A stretch of DNA of 64,000 nucleotides from Alphaproteobacteria bacterium (GTDB lineage: Bacteria > Pseudomonadota > Alphaproteobacteria > Micavibrionales > Micavibrionaceae), in contig NZDE01000005.1 in NCBI GenBank assembly GCA_002690045.1, positions 54,402 to 118,401 of the forward strand. The letters run 5' to 3'. Every line of letters starts with the position of its first letter. Position 1 is the stretch's first letter. Positions 18,752 through 28,218 of the stretch are shown one piece after another. Below the pieces are notes generated by a model. The model was not told the origin of the DNA, ran no database searches, and worked only from the letters and a program-made list of their open reading frames with translations. A program made the position numbers and the translations under genes.

Positions 18752-20920
18752 ATGATGTCAGTATCTGCTTTGACAGCCGAACAGGCTGCGAATCCGCTTA
18801 TTAATCCACCAAAAACGAAATTTAATATGCCTGCTTGGGACAAAATTAAACCTGAGCATTTTGAACCGGCTATTGAATGGGCAATAGAAAAAGCTTATGC
18901 TCAAATTGAGGAGATTAAAGCGGTTTCATTGGGTGACGCCAATTATGAGAATATTATCGAGGCGTATGAATTCACTGGCCAAGATATCGGCCGTATTGTG
19001 TCTGTCCTATCTTATTACACGAATAACGCCATTACAGATGAGCTCGTTGATATCGAAGTTGAACAAGGTGCGAAGCTATCTGAATTTTCGGCTAAAGTTG
19101 GTACAGATGTTGATCTTTATGAGCGTATTAAGAAAGTCGCAAAAAGTGATGCACCAATGAATGACGTGCAGCGCCGTCTAACAGATAAAGCGTTTAAGGG
19201 TTTTGAAGAAGGCCCATTATCTTTGGGCGCCGAAGATCAAAAGAAATATCTTGAACTGCAAAATGAACTTTCACGCAAAACCGCGCAATTTGGTAAAAAC
19301 ATTAAAAACCACATGGACCCGTCACATAAGTATGGTTTGAAAGTTGTTGTGCCAAAGGCTGAAATTGCAACGCGCCTTGCTGGTGTTAGCGCGGACGCTT
19401 TAAAACCGTTCACTGATGAAGCGACGGGGGATGTAATCATCGGCGCGCTACCTGAATCAATGGACATTCTAGAACAATGCCAAAACCGCGAAACCCGTAA
19501 GGCGATCCACACGAATTGGACTGGCCGCGGTAACATTGGCGCGTTAAACAATGATGCCCTAGCCAGTGATATTCACCACTTGAAACAGCAACAAGCACAG
19601 CTTTTTGGTTATGACACGGTCGTTGATGCGACGATCCGTCCAGATAAGCGGGCGGCAGGTACGCCAGATAACGTTTTGAACATCTTACACCGCATCCGCG
19701 ACGTTGCGTTCCGGGCGAGTAAAGATATCTATGACAAAATTTTGGTTGAAGCGGCGGCTGATGGTATCACAACTTATGATGCCGATGCAGACGATGCAGC
19801 GCGTCTTTGCCCATGGGATTTGGCTTATTACGCTAATATCGTGAATAAAAAAGCGGGCGGCATCGACCCAGAAGAAGAGAAAAAATATTTTGATGTTCCT
19901 GTCGTGATGGAGGGGCTTAAGCGTTCAATGAAACGCCGCTTCGGTTTGGTGCTTGAAGAAACAAAAGACTTCAAAATGCCGCATGAAGACATGCAGGTCT
20001 TCTACTCGAAAAAACCATCAGGTGAAGTTGACGGTATCTTCATTGTTGACCTTTACCAACGTACAACAAAACGTGGTGGTGCATGGATGGATCAAATGCG
20101 CCCAGCAGGTATGGTTGACGGTGAATGGCAAGTGCCGATCACGCTTGTGAATTGTAACTACGGCGTTGATAAAAAATCACAGCTGATTTCATTTGATAGT
20201 GTTGAAACGCTTTACCACGAATTTGGTCACGGTGCACATGGCCACTTCAGTCAGAAAACACCGTATCAGAGTCTAAACTCGATTAACATCTCATGGGATG
20301 CGGTTGAGCTGCCATCACAGTTTAACGAAGTTTTTGCAGGCCTACGTCGTCACTTCAACAGCTATGCGCGTCATGCTGAGACTAACGCTAAAATGCCGAA
20401 AAAGCTTTACGACAAGCTAACGGAAACTAAGCCGAGCTTACAACTCTTGCGTCAAAATGAATTTGGTATGCTTGATTTGGAATTATATTCTAATCCAAAT
20501 AAAATTTCATCGATGACGGCCTTTAACAAAGCGGCCTTTGACCGTACACAGTTAATCGCCAATAAGACGGACAACGTGATGGTTAACCAATTCTCGCACA
20601 TTATTAGCGGCGGTTATTCATCAGGCTATTACAGCTATGTTTATGCCGATTTCATGGTGTCAGCGATGGAAGACTTGTTTGAAAAGCACGGCCAGAAAGC
20701 CGTTAACGCCTTCAAACGTGAATTTGTATCTATCGGCTGTTTGAAAACAGCATCTGAAGCATTTGATAATATTTACCGTGCTTTGGGTGAGCCTGTGCAG
20801 CCATTGTCACCTGATGGTTATTTGCGTAAAAACGGCTACGGCAAATATTTGGATGCCGCTGATGCCGAAGGCACAAGTGGCCCAAATGTGCCATTTAGCT
20901 TTGATTTTAAGCGCCCATAA
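18752..20920 (+). CDS. M3-family zinc oligopeptidase / peptidyl-dipeptidase
   Basis: 722 residues. Zinc metallopeptidase of the thimet oligopeptidase family (OpdA/Dcp group), which clears short peptides. The zinc site is HEFGHGAHG, with His489, Glu490 and His493, and the third ligand Glu lies in the helix SWDAVELPSQFNEVF. The N-terminal helical half and the C-terminal PLSPDGYLRKNGYGKYLDAADAE-like end match full length. No signal peptide, so cytosolic. The OpdA versus Dcp subtype was not resolved. A strong terminator follows 27 bases downstream. Confidence 0.93.
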   Translation: MMSVSALTAEQAANPLINPPKTKFNMPAWDKIKPEHFEPAIEWAIEKAYAQIEEIKAVSLGDANYENIIEAYEFTGQDIGRIVSVLSYYTNNAITDELVDIEVEQGAKLSEFSAKVGTDVDLYERIKKVAKSDAPMNDVQRRLTDKAFKGFEEGPLSLGAEDQKKYLELQNELSRKTAQFGKNIKNHMDPSHKYGLKVVVPKAEIATRLAGVSADALKPFTDEATGDVIIGALPESMDILEQCQNRETRKAIHTNWTGRGNIGALNNDALASDIHHLKQQQAQLFGYDTVVDATIRPDKRAAGTPDNVLNILHRIRDVAFRASKDIYDKILVEAAADGITTYDADADDAARLCPWDLAYYANIVNKKAGGIDPEEEKKYFDVPVVMEGLKRSMKRRFGLVLEETKDFKMPHEDMQVFYSKKPSGEVDGIFIVDLYQRTTKRGGAWMDQMRPAGMVDGEWQVPITLVNCNYGVDKKSQLISFDSVETLYHEFGHGAHGHFSQKTPYQSLNSINISWDAVELPSQFNEVFAGLRRHFNSYARHAETNAKMPKKLYDKLTETKPSLQLLRQNEFGMLDLELYSNPNKISSMTAFNKAAFDRTQLIANKTDNVMVNQFSHIISGGYSSGYYSYVYADFMVSAMEDLFEKHGQKAVNAFKREFVSIGCLKTASEAFDNIYRALGEPVQPLSPDGYLRKNGYGKYLDAADAEGTSGPNVPFSFDFKRP

Positions 20921-20946
20921 GCGTCTATAAACGCGTATTTTTATCG

Positions 20947-20982
20947 CGCTCTGTCTGGTTACCTCTGGACAGAGCGTTTTTT
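20947..20982 (+). terminator. Terminator after the M3 peptidase gene
   Basis: Stem CGCTCTGTC (20947-20955) with GACAGAGCG (20968-20976), followed by six T residues. Confidence 0.8.
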
Positions 20983-21032
20983 ATTGCTATCTTTCTATAG
21001 GCAATATTAATGACAAGAAGAGAAAGACGAAT

Positions 21033-21797
21033 ATGTTAGCCGTTGTTTCCCCTGCCAAAAAATTAAAATTTTCAGATGACATGCCTGTTGGCAATACCTC
21101 ACAGCCATTGTTCAAAGAAGAAATTGTAGGGCTTGTGTCTATTTTGAAGAAGAAATCATCAGCGGATCTTATGGGGCTAATGAGCATTTCCGAGAAATTA
21201 GGGCAGCTTAATTTTGAGCGTTATCAGAATTTTTCGAGCAGTTTTGACGCTGAAACGGCGCGCCCTGCCGCATTTCTGTTTCAGGGGGATACTTATGTTG
21301 GCCTTAAGGCGGATACGTTTTCGGATGATGACCTTGCTTACGCGCAGGATCATTTTGCGATCCTCTCTGGTCTCTATGGTGTTTTACGCCCGTTAGATCT
21401 TATGCAGCCTTACCGTTTGGAAATGGGTACAAAACTCGCTAATGATAATGGCGAAGACCTGTATGATTTTTGGCAGGGTAAGTTGACAGCACATATTCAA
21501 AATGTGCTGAAGGATCACAAAAATCCATATATCATTAATCTAGCGTCCAATGAATATATTAAGGCGCTTGATGCAAAGGCCTTTGGTGACAAGTTTATTA
21601 CCTGTCATTTCAAAGAAAATAAAAACGGCCAGTTAAAAACGATAGGCCTTATGGCGAAGCGGGCACGCGGGACTATGGCGCGTTATATTATTCAAAACCG
21701 TATTGATACGCCAGAAGCCCTCAAAAATTTTACGGAAGATGGCTATACATACCAAGCAGATTTATCAGATACACAAAACTTTGTATTTGTGCGCTAA
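21033..21797 (+). CDS. yaaA: YaaA-family peroxide-stress / DNA-binding protein
   Basis: 254 residues, full family length. YaaA (DUF328) lowers free iron and limits oxidative DNA damage in E. coli. Family landmarks: the N-terminal VVSPAKKLKF, the central FLFQGDTYVGLKADTFSDDDLAYAQ, LSGLYGVLRPLDLMQPYRLEMG, then INLASNEYIKAL and the C-terminal KRARGTMARYIIQNRI. It is followed 15 bases later by the nucleotidyltransferase gene, so the two are probably co-transcribed although functionally unrelated. Confidence 0.93.
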   Translation: MLAVVSPAKKLKFSDDMPVGNTSQPLFKEEIVGLVSILKKKSSADLMGLMSISEKLGQLNFERYQNFSSSFDAETARPAAFLFQGDTYVGLKADTFSDDDLAYAQDHFAILSGLYGVLRPLDLMQPYRLEMGTKLANDNGEDLYDFWQGKLTAHIQNVLKDHKNPYIINLASNEYIKALDAKAFGDKFITCHFKENKNGQLKTIGLMAKRARGTMARYIIQNRIDTPEALKNFTEDGYTYQADLSDTQNFVFVR

Positions 21798-21812
21798 AGA
21801 AGGAACAAAAGT

Positions 21813-22340
21813 ATGTTATCAAAAGACCGCGTGAAAGCGCCCAAAGATTTGGCTGAAATCATTGATACAGAAAAAGCCGCTGGCCAAAAAGTCGTATTCA
21901 CCAATGGCATTTTTGACTTTGTTCATGCAGGCCATTTGGAATATTTGGAAAAGGCACGCAGCCTTGGCGATATGTTGGTCATCGCGATTAATAGTGACAC
22001 ATCGACGTCGCGCATCAAAGGGCCATCCCGCCCAATCAACAAACAAGCGGATCGCGCACAGATATTGGCAGGCCTACGCTGCGTTGATTATGTGACGATT
22101 TTCGACCAAGACACGCCAACAGAAATTCTGGACATCCTCAAACCGTCTATCCATGCCAAAGGCGGTGATTACGACCCCGAAAAAATGCCCGAAACCCCAA
22201 CCGTCCGCAAAAACGGCGGCGAAGTGGTCATCATCCCCCTAAAAGACGGCTATTCAAATTCAAAACAATTCGAAAAAATCCAAGACACCAAAGACGACAA
22301 ATTCGAACGCCCCGACTGGCTTGCCGGTGCACAGAAATAA
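21813..22340 (+). CDS. rfaE2: Heptose-1-phosphate adenylyltransferase-like (RfaE2/HldE C-domain)
   Basis: 175 residues, equivalent to the nucleotidyltransferase domain of HldE as a separate protein. It would transfer AMP to D-glycero-beta-D-manno-heptose 1-phosphate in ADP-heptose synthesis for LPS. The cytidylyltransferase fold motif VFTNGIFDFVHAGHLEYLE (variant of GxFDxxHxGH), the INSD phrase and IHAKGGDYDPEKMPE are present. The C-terminal IPLKDGYSNSKQFEKIQD carries the product-site S/N residues, close to the usual 'GYSTT' phrase. No heptose kinase partner is nearby. The exact sugar substrate is inferred. Confidence 0.85.
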   Translation: MLSKDRVKAPKDLAEIIDTEKAAGQKVVFTNGIFDFVHAGHLEYLEKARSLGDMLVIAINSDTSTSRIKGPSRPINKQADRAQILAGLRCVDYVTIFDQDTPTEILDILKPSIHAKGGDYDPEKMPETPTVRKNGGEVVIIPLKDGYSNSKQFEKIQDTKDDKFERPDWLAGAQK

Positions 22341-23375
22341 TTAAACAACAAGTGCGCGCTGTTCATCCATGCCCATGGTGATGATGTAAGGGTCATCTTT
22401 TTGGCGGGCTTGGAAGTCAGCTTTGTTGTGCATGCCTTGCCAGCCTATGTCGATTAGGCATTGCGCGACTGCGCCGCCGAGCGTTGTGCCGGGGCCAAGA
22501 ATGATAATGTTGTCAGGGGCGTATTCTTTGACGCTGACCTGTACGGCGCGGGTGAAGTCGTAATAATCATTGACTTGATGGCCGAATGTGTAATTGAAAA
22601 TTTCTTCATCTACTGTGGCATAAGGTCGCCATGTGTGACCGCGCCCGTCAATTAACGGGGTGTGCGGGTTATCAAACATGGATGCATCAAAAATATCGAA
22701 TGCTTTTTCGCTTATTGGGCGCTGTAGCGGCGTGTGGAATGCGGCGTGGTTCGGCAGGATAAGTGGGAAACGGTCTTGCAGCGGCGGCAGCGTATCTTTT
22801 AGCGCCTGAAGCGCGGCGGCATTACCGCCAAAGACCATCATGCCGCCAAGCATGATAGAGATATATAAATCATGTTCAGGGCGGGCGTTAATGTCTTTGA
22901 TGAGGGATAGGAGGTGCTGTTTTTGGTCTTCTTGCACTTCCCAATTATCATTGATAAACGGATAAATCATTTGCCCACCAATCAGCGCGTCCTGCATCAA
23001 TGTACCCATGGTGTTAATCAGGTGCAGCGCACCCGCAAACGGCAATGCACCGGCGCAGGCAAGGGCAATATACCACCCCATAGAATTACCCGTTACGCAG
23101 GCAATATCGTATTTGTCACGGTTAATGGATAGAAAGTCTGCATAGGCGCAGCCATAGATCAGTGGTGATGCATTATCGCCGCGCGTATGGTTTTTGATGG
23201 AATAAACCTCCGCGCTATCAAGGGCGGATATGGGAGATTGACCTTGTGTTTCACGGTAGGCGTCAATTTCATCCATTAAATGCTGTTTATCCGCGTGATG
23301 ACGGGCGAAATAGCCAAGCTCTGGCTTGTTATATGTGCCGCGGCCGGGGGCAATGACAAGGGCGCGTTTTTTCAT
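22341..23375 (-). CDS. FabD-like acyltransferase (ACP S-malonyltransferase family)
   Basis: 344 residues. The nucleophile elbow is TGNSMGWY (GxSxG form with Ser in NSMG) and the second catalytic residue is the His in LPNHAAFHTPLQ. Both belong to the malonyl/acyl-CoA:ACP transacylase fold. Compared with FabD the N-terminal phrase is APGRGTYNKPELGYF rather than FPGQGSQ, so substrate specificity may differ. The start overlaps the stop of the upstream fused E1 dehydrogenase gene by four bases, which implies joint function: moving an acyl group produced by an oxo-acid dehydrogenase. That link is inferred. Confidence 0.75.
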   Translation of the reverse strand: MKKRALVIAPGRGTYNKPELGYFARHHADKQHLMDEIDAYRETQGQSPISALDSAEVYSIKNHTRGDNASPLIYGCAYADFLSINRDKYDIACVTGNSMGWYIALACAGALPFAGALHLINTMGTLMQDALIGGQMIYPFINDNWEVQEDQKQHLLSLIKDINARPEHDLYISIMLGGMMVFGGNAAALQALKDTLPPLQDRFPLILPNHAAFHTPLQRPISEKAFDIFDASMFDNPHTPLIDGRGHTWRPYATVDEEIFNYTFGHQVNDYYDFTRAVQVSVKEYAPDNIIILGPGTTLGGAVAQCLIDIGWQGMHNKADFQARQKDDPYIITMGMDEQRALVV

Positions 23376-25612
23376 GCGCTTTTCTTTCTTTTATTGGATT
23401 TTGTGATGCTTGTTGCAGCGTCAATAATCTTGTCAACGCTTGGCAGGGTTGATGCATAAGCCTTACCGAGAGGGATGAAGCAGTCCGTTGCTGTAACGCG
23501 CTTCATGGGCGGCAGGGCATCCATGTTTTCATAGAGCTTCGTCATAATCTCTTCGCTTAATGACGCTGTTTCGCGGCATTCATCGACAGCCAGAATAGCA
23601 TCACAATGCGCAGCGGCGGCGCACACCGCATCAACATTCATCGGGCCAAGCCAGCGCAGGTCAATAATGCGGATGTTTAGGTCGTGGTCGGCTTTTAAGG
23701 CCTTTTCTGCCTTACGTGAGAGGTAATAACCATTGCCATAGGTGATGATGCATAAATCTTTACCTGTGCCATGGGTATGAATATCCCCTAGTTTAATTTC
23801 CGCATCGTCATCAGGGGCGGGATAATCAAACGCCCAGCCCGCGTCTTTTTCATCGTCCAGATCACGAGTCATATAAAGGGCGATGGGCTCAAGGAACGCG
23901 ACTATGCGCTGTTCTTCATTCGCAAGGCGAACGGCTTCACGCATCATCAGCACGGCATCGCGCCCATTTGATGGGCAGGCGATAATCAACCCTGGAATAT
24001 CACGCAAAACGGCAATGGCATTATCATTGTGGAAATGGCCGCCAAAGCCGCGCTGATAGGGCAGGCTAGCAATGCGGATAATCATTGGGTTTGTATATTG
24101 CCCTTTGGAGAAGAAACTAAGCGTGGCGGCTTCGCCGCGCAATTGGTCTTCGGCGTTATGCAGATAAGCAAGGAACTGAATTTCAACAATCGGCAGGAAG
24201 TTGTTTTGCGCAAGGCCAATACCAAGGCCAAGGATAGATTGCTCATCAAGTAATGTATTAATAACGCGGTTACCGCCAAAGCGTTTATGTAGTTTCGCGG
24301 TCACGTTATAAACGCCGCCTTTGGGGCCAACATCTTCACCCGCAAGGATGATATGGTCATGTTCTAACATCAAATCATGCAGCGCCCAGTTGAGCAGCCG
24401 CGCCATATGTTGTGGCTGCGCCATTAATTTAAAATCGCTGCCAAAACTTTCTGCGCGCTCAGTTTCGCTGACATTATTATTACCCATGCGCAACTCATCA
24501 CTTTTATGCGGCGGGATTATGGTGCTGGCCACGGCTTCGGCCTCTAATAATTTCGGCTGTAATACGGCTTGCTGCGATGCCGCTTCTATCCGCATTGCGG
24601 TATCTTCATAAAGCTTTAGAATTGTATCAGCATCCATAATGCCGTTTTCAATCAGCAGTGCCGCACTTTGGAGGAGGGGGTCTTTCGATTCAATCGCTTC
24701 TATCTCCGCATTCTCCATATAGGCATGCGGCGCATCTGCCCCTGCATGACCATAAAGGCGCACACATTCAAAATGCAGAAAGGCTGGTTTTTGTTCATTA
24801 CGGACATAGGCCTGCGCTTCTAATGCTGTTTGGTATGTTTCGATCAGGTTTAACCCATTACAGCGGAAATATTTGATATGCGGATGATGTTCATAGTTAG
24901 AGCGCACCCAATTACGCGGCGTCGGTGTTGAAATGCCAATGCCATTATCCTCACAGACGAATAATAACGGCAGCGCCGCGCCGCGATAACTTGCCCATGC
25001 GGCGCTGTTAATTGCGCCTTGCGCCGTGGAATGGTTCAAAGACGCATCACCAAAGCTGCAAACGGCAATCGCACGCGGGTCAAATATGGGTTTATTCTTT
25101 AACTTTCGGCTCAGGCCAATACTAAACGCCGTGCCGACCGCTTTAGGAAGGTGCGAAGCAATTGTGCTGGTCTGCGGCGGGATGTTTAGTGTTTTGCTGC
25201 CCAGAACTTTGTGGCGCCCGCCTGATATGGGGTCATTTTCTGCGGCGCAGAAGCTTAGCAGCATGTCCCAAAGCGGCGTTTCCCCTGCATGTTTTGTGCT
25301 GCGCTGAATAAGGAATGCCGCATCACGATAATGTAAAAAGGCAGGGTCCTTTAAGGGGAGCGCTTCGGCCACGGCGGCAAGCCCTTCATGGCCGGAACTG
25401 CCAATCGTATAAAACCCTTCGCCCATGCCTTGCAGCACGCGGGCATAAAGGTCTAAACGGCGGCTCAAGATTTGTGATTCGAATAAGGTGACGAGTTTTT
25501 CACCTCGCAGCGCCGTTCCATCAAGCCGCGCCGCGCCGATAATATCGGGCAGGCTACGCGCTCCTAGGCTTTGTATAAAGTTTTCATGGACGACTTGGCT
25601 GCGATCTTTCAT
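23372..25612 (-). CDS. Fused alpha-beta E1 2-oxo acid dehydrogenase (thiamine diphosphate)
   Basis: 746 residues that join what are usually two subunits. Residues about 25-370 are E1-alpha: GSSGHEGLAAVAEAL, FLHYRDAAFLIQRS, and the thiamine diphosphate phrase CSFGDASLNHST... with the following N in EDNGIGIST. Residues about 400-735 are E1-beta: AGEDVGPKGGVYNVTAKLHK, LLDEQSILGLGIGLAQ, GFGGHFHNDNAIA and RWLGPMNVDAV. Such enzymes decarboxylate branched-chain or related 2-oxo acids and pass the acyl to a lipoyl E2. No E2 or E3 gene is in the window. It is translationally coupled to an acyltransferase and divergent from an amino acid dehydrogenase. Confidence 0.87.
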   Translation of the reverse strand: MKDRSQVVHENFIQSLGARSLPDIIGAARLDGTALRGEKLVTLFESQILSRRLDLYARVLQGMGEGFYTIGSSGHEGLAAVAEALPLKDPAFLHYRDAAFLIQRSTKHAGETPLWDMLLSFCAAENDPISGGRHKVLGSKTLNIPPQTSTIASHLPKAVGTAFSIGLSRKLKNKPIFDPRAIAVCSFGDASLNHSTAQGAINSAAWASYRGAALPLLFVCEDNGIGISTPTPRNWVRSNYEHHPHIKYFRCNGLNLIETYQTALEAQAYVRNEQKPAFLHFECVRLYGHAGADAPHAYMENAEIEAIESKDPLLQSAALLIENGIMDADTILKLYEDTAMRIEAASQQAVLQPKLLEAEAVASTIIPPHKSDELRMGNNNVSETERAESFGSDFKLMAQPQHMARLLNWALHDLMLEHDHIILAGEDVGPKGGVYNVTAKLHKRFGGNRVINTLLDEQSILGLGIGLAQNNFLPIVEIQFLAYLHNAEDQLRGEAATLSFFSKGQYTNPMIIRIASLPYQRGFGGHFHNDNAIAVLRDIPGLIIACPSNGRDAVLMMREAVRLANEEQRIVAFLEPIALYMTRDLDDEKDAGWAFDYPAPDDDAEIKLGDIHTHGTGKDLCIITYGNGYYLSRKAEKALKADHDLNIRIIDLRWLGPMNVDAVCAAAAHCDAILAVDECRETASLSEEIMTKLYENMDALPPMKRVTATDCFIPLGKAYASTLPSVDKIIDAATSITKSNKRKKSA

Positions 25613-25742
25613 AGCGAAATTTTATCACTCTGTTACCCCCTTGTATAGAGGGCGGGTCGCATGAGTTATGCTGCTCTGCAAATTTACTTAGGGCGGGGGG
25701 CGGCCTATAATTTGTGCCCAGATTCGTATTTAGGAGGGATAT

Positions 25743-26981
25743 ATGGCGTCAGCAGCAATTGAAATAACCAGTCAGGAAGATTTCCTAATACATTATAATG
25801 ATTTTAAAGCGCGCTTTGCGCGGATGCAGCCTGAAAAAGAAGTCATTGTCCGTGACCCTGAAATGGATGTTGAAGGTTATGTAGTTATTTGGAATACGGG
25901 TATTAGTAAGGATGGCCCACTTGGTCGCTGCGGCAAAGGCGGAACGCGTATTACGAAAGACTTAAGCTTAGAGGATGTGCGCCGTTTGTCCCGCGCGATG
26001 GCAGAAAAAAATGCAGCAGCAGGATTGCCACTTGGCGGCGCAAAATCAGGCCTAAAGGCGGATCCAAACGCGCCAGATTACGAAGCAAAATTCAAACGTT
26101 TTGCTGAGCTGTGTCGTCCGTTGCTCCATGAACATGGCGGCATTTTTGGTGGGTTCGGTTACGACATTGGCGGCAAGCCGCCATATAACGCGTTATGGGC
26201 ATGTGAAGCGCTTGGCTCAACGCGCAGCTTTACGGGCAAGCCCGTTGATATGGGCGGGACGGATTACGATAAAGAAGGCATTGCTGGCCTTGGCGTAGCA
26301 GTGGCGGGTAAAGTGATGCTTACATATCATGGGGTAGGCGTATCTGCTGCTAGTTTCGCTGTGCAAGGGCTCGGCGCAATGGGCGCAGCGGTGACGCGTT
26401 ATTTTTCTGAATTTGGTGGGAATCTAAAGGTACTTTCTGACCCGAAATATAAAGGCGCTTGGCGTTTCCATGATACGGCGTCACCAGAGATGATTGCGGC
26501 GTTAACAACACAGGATTTCGAAGCCGTTAATGCACTGCTGCCAAAAGAAGCTACGCATTTAGGGGAAGATTGCTTTGAAGCACTTTATCAAGATGTGGAT
26601 GTTGTGTTCCCTTGTGCGATGGAAGATGCCATTACTGCAGAAAATGCACCTAAAATTCAGGCGCGCTTTGTTTGTGAAGGGGCGAACAACCCTACAACGG
26701 AAGAGGCGCATGAAATTTTATTCACCCGTGGCATTCACGCTGTGCCAGATATTATTGCCAATCCGGGCGGGATTATTGCAGCTTTTGTCGAGTTAACGTC
26801 AAATGTTGATAATGAAGAAAACGCCAAAAACCGTACGAAGGTTGAAGAAGCCAAGCGTCAAACGATTGAAAAAGTCACAGCATCGACCACAGCCTTCCTT
26901 GATTTGGTTAAGCAAGTCGCCGCACCTGCCGATAAAGTCGGTGACTTTATTGCATGGCGCAATATTCTCTATGGGGTTTAA
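25743..26981 (+). CDS. Glu/Leu/Phe/Val-type amino acid dehydrogenase
   Basis: 412 residues, closer to glutamate dehydrogenase (about 410-420) than leucine dehydrogenase (about 360). It would oxidatively deaminate an amino acid to its 2-oxo acid, or the reverse. Catalytic region LPLGGAKSGLKADPN (lysine in the GGxKxG phrase), then GGFGYDIGGKPPYNALWACEALGST, and the Rossmann motif VQGLGAMGAAVTRYFSE. The LPLGGAKSGLKAD variant is not the classical GDH 'PLGGGKGG', so the substrate is unresolved. A strong ribosome binding site TAGGAGG lies before ATG. The divergent fused E1 and downstream acyl-CoA dehydrogenase fit an amino acid catabolism set. Confidence 0.85.
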   Translation: MASAAIEITSQEDFLIHYNDFKARFARMQPEKEVIVRDPEMDVEGYVVIWNTGISKDGPLGRCGKGGTRITKDLSLEDVRRLSRAMAEKNAAAGLPLGGAKSGLKADPNAPDYEAKFKRFAELCRPLLHEHGGIFGGFGYDIGGKPPYNALWACEALGSTRSFTGKPVDMGGTDYDKEGIAGLGVAVAGKVMLTYHGVGVSAASFAVQGLGAMGAAVTRYFSEFGGNLKVLSDPKYKGAWRFHDTASPEMIAALTTQDFEAVNALLPKEATHLGEDCFEALYQDVDVVFPCAMEDAITAENAPKIQARFVCEGANNPTTEEAHEILFTRGIHAVPDIIANPGGIIAAFVELTSNVDNEENAKNRTKVEEAKRQTIEKVTASTTAFLDLVKQVAAPADKVGDFIAWRNILYGV

Positions 26982-27033
26982 GTCCTTAATTTGATACAAT
27001 CATTCGCGTAAATTAATAAGAATAGGAATAAAA

Positions 27034-28218
27034 ATGTCATCAGCTACTTATCACTGGGAAGATCCATTATTGTTAGACAGCCTTCTGACCGAAGAAGAGC
27101 GCGCTATTCGCGATATGGCGCGTAGCTATGCGCAAGATAAGTTACAGCCACGCGTTCTGAAAGCCTATCGTGATGATTATTTTGACCCAGATATTTTAAA
27201 GGAAATGGGCCATTTAGGGTTGCTTGGCCCAACATTACCCGTTGAATATGGCTGCGCAGGAGCAAGTTATGTTGCGTATGGCTTGATAACGCGTGAAATT
27301 GAACGTGTGGATTCAGGCTATCGTTCTGCGATGTCTGTGCAGTCCTCACTTGTCATGTTCCCGATTTATAAATGGGGCAGCGAAGAACAGCGCCAGAAAT
27401 ACCTGCCGAAACTAGCATCGGGCGAATATGTCGGCTGTTTTGGGCTAACTGAACCAGATGCAGGGTCAGACCCCGCAGGTATGAAAACTCGCGCCGTAAA
27501 AACCGCTAATGGCTATAAAATTAGCGGCAGCAAAATGTGGATCAGTAATTCACCAATCGCTGATGTGTTTGTTGTGTGGGCGAAGTCTGACGCGCATGAC
27601 GGTAAAATTAAAGGCTTCGTTCTTGAAAAAGGCATGAAAGGTTTATCCGCGCCATCTATTGAAGGAAAATTATCCCTACGCGCATCTATAACGGGTGAAA
27701 TTGTTATGGATGAGGTTGAAGTAGGCGAAGAGCATTTATTGCCAAATGCAAGTGGCCTAAAAGGCCCATTTGAATGTCTGAACCGTGCACGTTACGGTAT
27801 CTCATGGGGATCAATGGGCGCGGCGGAATATTGCTTCCACGCAGCGCGTCAATATACGCTCGACCGCCACCAATTTGGTAAGCCACTGGCACAAACACAG
27901 CTTATTCAAAAGAAACTGGCCGATATGCAAACGGAAATTGCCCTTGGATTGCAGGCATCACTGCAAGTTGGGCGCATTATGGATCATGGCGATTTCGCGC
28001 CAGAGATTATTTCTATGGTCAAACGTAATAACTGCGGCAAAGCTTTGGATATCGCCCGTCAGGCGCGTGATATGCATGGCGGTAACGGCATTGCCGATGA
28101 ATTTCATGTGATGCGCCATATGTGTAACCTTGAATCAGTGAACACATATGAAGGCACACATGATGTACATGCGCTTATTCTTGGGCGCGCAATAACGGGT
28201 CTACAGGCATTTTTCTAG
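27034..28218 (+). CDS. gcdH: Acyl-CoA dehydrogenase, glutaryl-CoA dehydrogenase-like
   Basis: 394 residues. FAD enzyme of the acyl-CoA dehydrogenase family. FAD/substrate signatures [18 protein letters not shown] and [20 protein letters not shown] are present. The catalytic glutamate sits in [19 protein letters not shown], the position and wording of glutaryl-CoA dehydrogenases (lysine/tryptophan breakdown). The C-terminal [19 protein letters not shown] also matches. It is 52 bases after the amino acid dehydrogenase gene, so a shared transcript is likely. The last 44 bases overlap the convergent symporter gene. Confidence 0.88.
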   Translation: MSSATYHWEDPLLLDSLLTEEERAIRDMARSYAQDKLQPRVLKAYRDDYFDPDILKEMGHLGLLGPTLPVEYGCAGASYVAYGLITREIERVDSGYRSAMSVQSSLVMFPIYKWGSEEQRQKYLPKLASGEYVGCFGLTEPDAGSDPAGMKTRAVKTANGYKISGSKMWISNSPIADVFVVWAKSDAHDGKIKGFVLEKGMKGLSAPSIEGKLSLRASITGEIVMDEVEVGEEHLLPNASGLKGPFECLNRARYGISWGSMGAAEYCFHAARQYTLDRHQFGKPLAQTQLIQKKLADMQTEIALGLQASLQVGRIMDHGDFAPEIISMVKRNNCGKALDIARQARDMHGGNGIADEFHVMRHMCNLESVNTYEGTHDVHALILGRAITGLQAFF

